Assembly (NCBI RefSeq): GCF_014202035.1
Contig: NZ_JACHFR010000001.1
Coordinates: 372,001 to 436,000, forward strand
Reading direction: 5' to 3'
Source of the DNA: Treponema rectale
Lineage (GTDB): Bacteria > Spirochaetota > Spirochaetia > Treponematales > Treponemataceae
DNA: 64,000 nucleotides
Positions within the stretch are counted from its first letter, which is position 1. Every line of letters starts with the position of its first letter. This document shows, piece by piece, positions 61,360-64,000 of this stretch. Made by a program: the position numbers and the translations under genes. The notes beneath the pieces are model-generated. The model was not told where the DNA came from and searched no databases. It was given only the letters and a program-made list of their open reading frames with translations.

Positions 61360-63249
61360 CTATTTTATTGACAGCGAAAAACTTCCGTCCCAGTTTTCCG
61401 GTACGTTTACTGAAAATTCATCGCATCTTCTAAGCATCAGCCGGGCTGCCCTGTCAGTACTGCAGATTTCCAGAGCTTTGGAAAAATAATTTGCAGCAGT
61501 CTGAAAGTTTCTGTCAAAATAAAGATGAAGTCCTTTTGCATAGTTTTCAAGAAATTCATCTGTATATAGATTTACGTCTTCTATGATATCATAAATTTTT
61601 GTCGCAACGGATTTTCCCTTTACTTTTACATTGTCCAGGTGGCGCATTATAAAATTAAAGTCGGTGTCCTTTTTTTCATTAACCGGGTATCTGTTTTTTA
61701 AGCGGCTGTCAATGTCCCGCTTTACATTTTCCGTTACGATTATTTTTGAGCCGTATATTTTTGTCAGGCTTTCGATTCTTGATGCAAGATTAACAGAATC
61801 TCCAATAACTGTGTATTCTTTTTTTTCTTCGCTGCCTATAGCTCCTACAATTGAATCACCGTAATGAATTCCGATTCCTACCGTAAACTTGTAATCCTTC
61901 GGAAGAATGAGGTTGCCCGTATCAATTTTTTCGATTTCATTAATCATTTCTACAGCTGCATTTGCGGCTCTGCTTGCATTGAACCGGTAACTTTCCGGAG
62001 CACCAAAAAGAGCCATAATTGCATCACCCATGAATTTATCAATTGTTCCGCCGTGTTTTTTTATGATAAGGCCCATTTTCGAAAAATAATAGTTAAGGAA
62101 TTTTACTACTTCTTCCGGCTTGTTTTTTTCGCTTATGCTGGTAAAGTTTCTGATGTCTGCAATAAGAATTGCTACCTGTCTTTTTTCTTCAATGGATGTC
62201 TGCTCGGATTCATTTGTTGAGATGATGTCATCTATGATTTTTGACGGAATGAATCTGCTGAATGCTTTGCGCATTTTTTCTTCAGCATTTGTTGCATTCT
62301 GAAACCAGATGGCCTTTTCAATTATCATTGAATAAATTGTCGTAAAGAAATCCAGCCGCTGCTCAAGTCTGGGGGTAAAAGCACCGCTTTTAAATGAGCC
62401 TATATGAATTGTTGCCGGATAAATTTTGTTTGAATCAAGAGGAAAACATTCATAGCTTTCAATTTTTGTATTCCTGCTGTTTTCCTCAACTTCGATAATT
62501 TCTTCCTGAATGAGATTTGTTTTCCAGTTGAATTTTTTTCTCGTATAGATTCTTTCCTCAAAATCGCTGTGACATACTTTCTTAAAGTCGTCCAGGTCTT
62601 CTTTGGACATGTTGCTGGGATAATCATAGTATTCCATTATAGGATCTGTATTAAGTATGATTGCCAGAGAATCATAGTTGTAGATTCCCGAAAGGGTCTG
62701 AGCCATTTTTTCAAGAATCTGTTTTAAGTTAAGAACGGAGCAGCTGGCCTGGAATGCATTCTTAATTACAAACAGTTCAAAAAGTTCTTTATCATAAGCC
62801 TTTGTAACGATATCAAGAATATCATCCGGAGAAATTTTACTGTGTACTGGTTCTGTTTCTTCTTTTCTTATCTGTTCATACTGTTCCGTTACTTTATTTA
62901 CAAGTCCCAGTAATTCATGGATGTTGTCGGAACGGGGAATGAAAAATCCGTCACTTTTAGAATTATCTCCCCAGAACTGATAGACGCTGCCGTCTTCCGT
63001 AGAGCAGAGTATTATACCTGTGTTTTTGAGATATGGAGTATTCTTAATGATGCGGGCAAAACTGAATCCCGAAATCTGTGGAAGTTCCATGTAAGTAAGT
63101 ACGCAGACAGGATTTTCTTCGCAGAGAATATTGAGGGCGTCAATTCCGTTGTCTGCCTTCAGAACTTCAAATCCTGCTTCGTCAAGGCAGTCACAGATGA
63201 GGGAAAGCATGGTTTTTGAATTAAATGCAACAAGAATTTTAGTTTTCAC
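61360..63249 (-). CDS. Class III adenylate cyclase with N-terminal degenerate receiver
   Basis: A 629-residue soluble protein starting at GTG (GGAG upstream). Residues 1-115 have a receiver fold, but the acidic pocket reads AFN, the phospho-Asp position is Tyr53 (LTYMELP) and the Lys is lost. A GAF-like region spans about 155-320. The cyclase domain (about 350-550) has metal Asp365 and Asp409, Lys405 and Thr480 for adenine, and Asn487 and Arg491 for catalysis (ILIADIRNFT; DKFMGDAIMALFG; TVIGDSVNLASR). A short TPR-like tail follows (FDRNFQTAANYFSKALEI). It should make cAMP. It overlaps the CheA-like gene by 11 bases and leads directly into four receptors. Confidence 0.92.
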   Translation of the reverse strand: MKTKILVAFNSKTMLSLICDCLDEAGFEVLKADNGIDALNILCEENPVCVLTYMELPQISGFSFARIIKNTPYLKNTGIILCSTEDGSVYQFWGDNSKSDGFFIPRSDNIHELLGLVNKVTEQYEQIRKEETEPVHSKISPDDILDIVTKAYDKELFELFVIKNAFQASCSVLNLKQILEKMAQTLSGIYNYDSLAIILNTDPIMEYYDYPSNMSKEDLDDFKKVCHSDFEERIYTRKKFNWKTNLIQEEIIEVEENSRNTKIESYECFPLDSNKIYPATIHIGSFKSGAFTPRLEQRLDFFTTIYSMIIEKAIWFQNATNAEEKMRKAFSRFIPSKIIDDIISTNESEQTSIEEKRQVAILIADIRNFTSISEKNKPEEVVKFLNYYFSKMGLIIKKHGGTIDKFMGDAIMALFGAPESYRFNASRAANAAVEMINEIEKIDTGNLILPKDYKFTVGIGIHYGDSIVGAIGSEEKKEYTVIGDSVNLASRIESLTKIYGSKIIVTENVKRDIDSRLKNRYPVNEKKDTDFNFIMRHLDNVKVKGKSVATKIYDIIEDVNLYTDEFLENYAKGLHLYFDRNFQTAANYFSKALEICSTDRAARLMLRRCDEFSVNVPENWDGSFSLSIK

Positions 63250-64000
63250 CTAAAAGCTCCTTTACGGTTCTCAAAAGCATTCCCCGTTCAAACTGTGACT
63301 TTACGATAAACGCCTGGGCTCCTGCCTGAATGAAATTTTCTTCAGCCTGTTTGTCATAGGCTCCGGATACAACTACGACTGGTGTTGAATGATATTCTGC
63401 TGACCTGCGTATATTATTCAGTAAGGTATTGCCGTCCATTCGCGGCATGTTGATGTCGATTATAAAAATATCAATGTTGTAGGTTTTCATTATTTCCAGA
63501 GCTTCAATTCCGTCTCCTGCAGTTTTTACGGTAAAACCGTCAGTTTCAAATATAGTCTGTTCAATCTGACGGGTTGTGCTTGAATCATCTGCAATAAGGA
63601 TGGTCTGGGTTTTCTTTTTATTTCTGACATTGAATTTCTTCATGTCGTAGGCCAGAAGTCCCTTCATTCTCTGCATTATGTTCGGAATATTAAGGATTGG
63701 AATGATGGAATAGTTTTCATCATAAACAACCCCCTGCAGGGAATTCATGTTCCTCATTATCTGCGGAAGTGCCGTAACTACAACATTTTCATACTGTTCG
63801 ATAGAGCGCACTGCAACAGCAATCTGCGTATCAAGATATTCGAGGACTATGATTGCATTATCCGTTTTGGATTTTTCCGTTCCAAGCAGGGAAGACAGAT
63901 GGTAAATTGGAATAAACTGATTATGAACGCAGACATAGTTCTGTCCCTGGCTGATGATGAAGTTCAGGTTTTCTCCGTCTGCAATCTCATGAATGTAATG
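63239..64000 (-). CDS. CheA-type protein, C-terminal CheW-like and receiver domains (partial)
   Basis: The last 254 codons of a gene entering from the right edge; the frame is open from 64000. The first 120 residues match a CheW-like (P5) regulatory domain: YVCVHNQFIPIYHLSSLLG, IAVAVRSIEQYENVVV and LQGVVYDENYSIIPILNIP. A complete receiver domain follows (ILIADDSSTTRQIEQ; IFIIDINMPRMDG with the phospho-Asp; VVVSGAY; FIVKSQ with Lys). The lack of a GVINLRG motif favours a hybrid CheA over CheV, but the kinase part is outside the window, so this is not certain. It is the first visible gene of the operon with the cyclase and four receptors. Confidence 0.8.
   Translation of the reverse strand, partial: HYIHEIADGENLNFIISQGQNYVCVHNQFIPIYHLSSLLGTEKSKTDNAIIVLEYLDTQIAVAVRSIEQYENVVVTALPQIMRNMNSLQGVVYDENYSIIPILNIPNIMQRMKGLLAYDMKKFNVRNKKKTQTILIADDSSTTRQIEQTIFETDGFTVKTAGDGIEALEIMKTYNIDIFIIDINMPRMDGNTLLNNIRRSAEYHSTPVVVVSGAYDKQAEENFIQAGAQAFIVKSQFERGMLLRTVKELLGEN

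Noticed and set aside
63239-64000. CheV instead of a CheA hybrid
   Set aside because: CheV also is CheW plus receiver, but the CheW part here lacks the GVINLRG-type motif of CheV/CheW and looks like a CheA P5 domain. Not fully excluded because the gene is cut by the window edge.

Overview
The window looks like a chromosome segment from a free-living or host-associated Treponema (Spirochaetota). The evidence is two tandem FlaA filament-sheath proteins, a spirochaete-type second FliG (FliG1), a division cluster in the treponeme order mraZ-rsmH-ftsL-murF-ftsW-ftsQ-ftsA-ftsZ followed by xer-TPR-dprA-topA-xer-hslV-hslU, moderate to low GC, and coding on both strands. No rRNA, tRNA, CRISPR array, insertion sequence or prophage was seen. 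Coding density is very high: no stretch of more than 300 bases lacks a gene. The longest gaps are about 34518-34791 (terminator, small ORF, leaderless promoter) and 15610-15853 (two divergent promoters).

Layout. 1-468: start of a SulP anion transporter (minus). 565-9663: fliG1, an M16C presequence-protease-like peptidase, two proteins of unknown role (one tocopherol-cyclase-like), clpB and a small exported protein. 9882-11159: GAF/HD-GYP c-di-GMP phosphodiesterase. 11154-13715 (minus): infC-rpmI-rplT-coiled-coil-zapA-yaiI, tying translation genes to FtsZ-ring accessory genes. 13827-15609 (minus): a membrane protein and class II aldolase. 15854-17339: the two flaA genes behind a consensus sigma70 promoter. 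17431-18150 (minus): a nuclease-fold-like protein. 18310-34276: the division, chromosome-segregation and HslVU run, opened by mraZ with a clear array of MraZ boxes. 34335-36339: a small protein and a lipoprotein. 36419-42912: topoisomerase IV parE/parC and three small housekeeping genes. 42947-47499: a tandem pair of membrane GGDEF-EAL proteins, one degenerate. 47578-54230: glyA, a family 2 glycosidase, an adenosine-deaminase-like enzyme, an RRM protein and an M28-like peptidase.

54231-64000 (minus) is the most unusual part. It is one tightly packed operon reading from a CheA-type protein with a C-terminal receiver (cut by the window edge), through a class III adenylate cyclase carrying a degenerate receiver, to four paralogous six-helix membrane proteins with divergent chemoreceptor hairpins. 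This looks like a dedicated chemosensory-type array wired to cAMP rather than, or in addition to, the flagellar motor.

Regulatory sites read directly from sequence include several sigma70 promoters with 17-bp spacers (flaA, fba, HD-GYP, parE, GGDEF-EAL pair, glyA, RRM gene), the mraZ operator, five hairpin terminators, and a set of genes whose -10 box lies 6-8 nt before the ATG with no Shine-Dalgarno, suggesting leaderless mRNAs. All functional statements are from reading motifs by eye; no database search was run.
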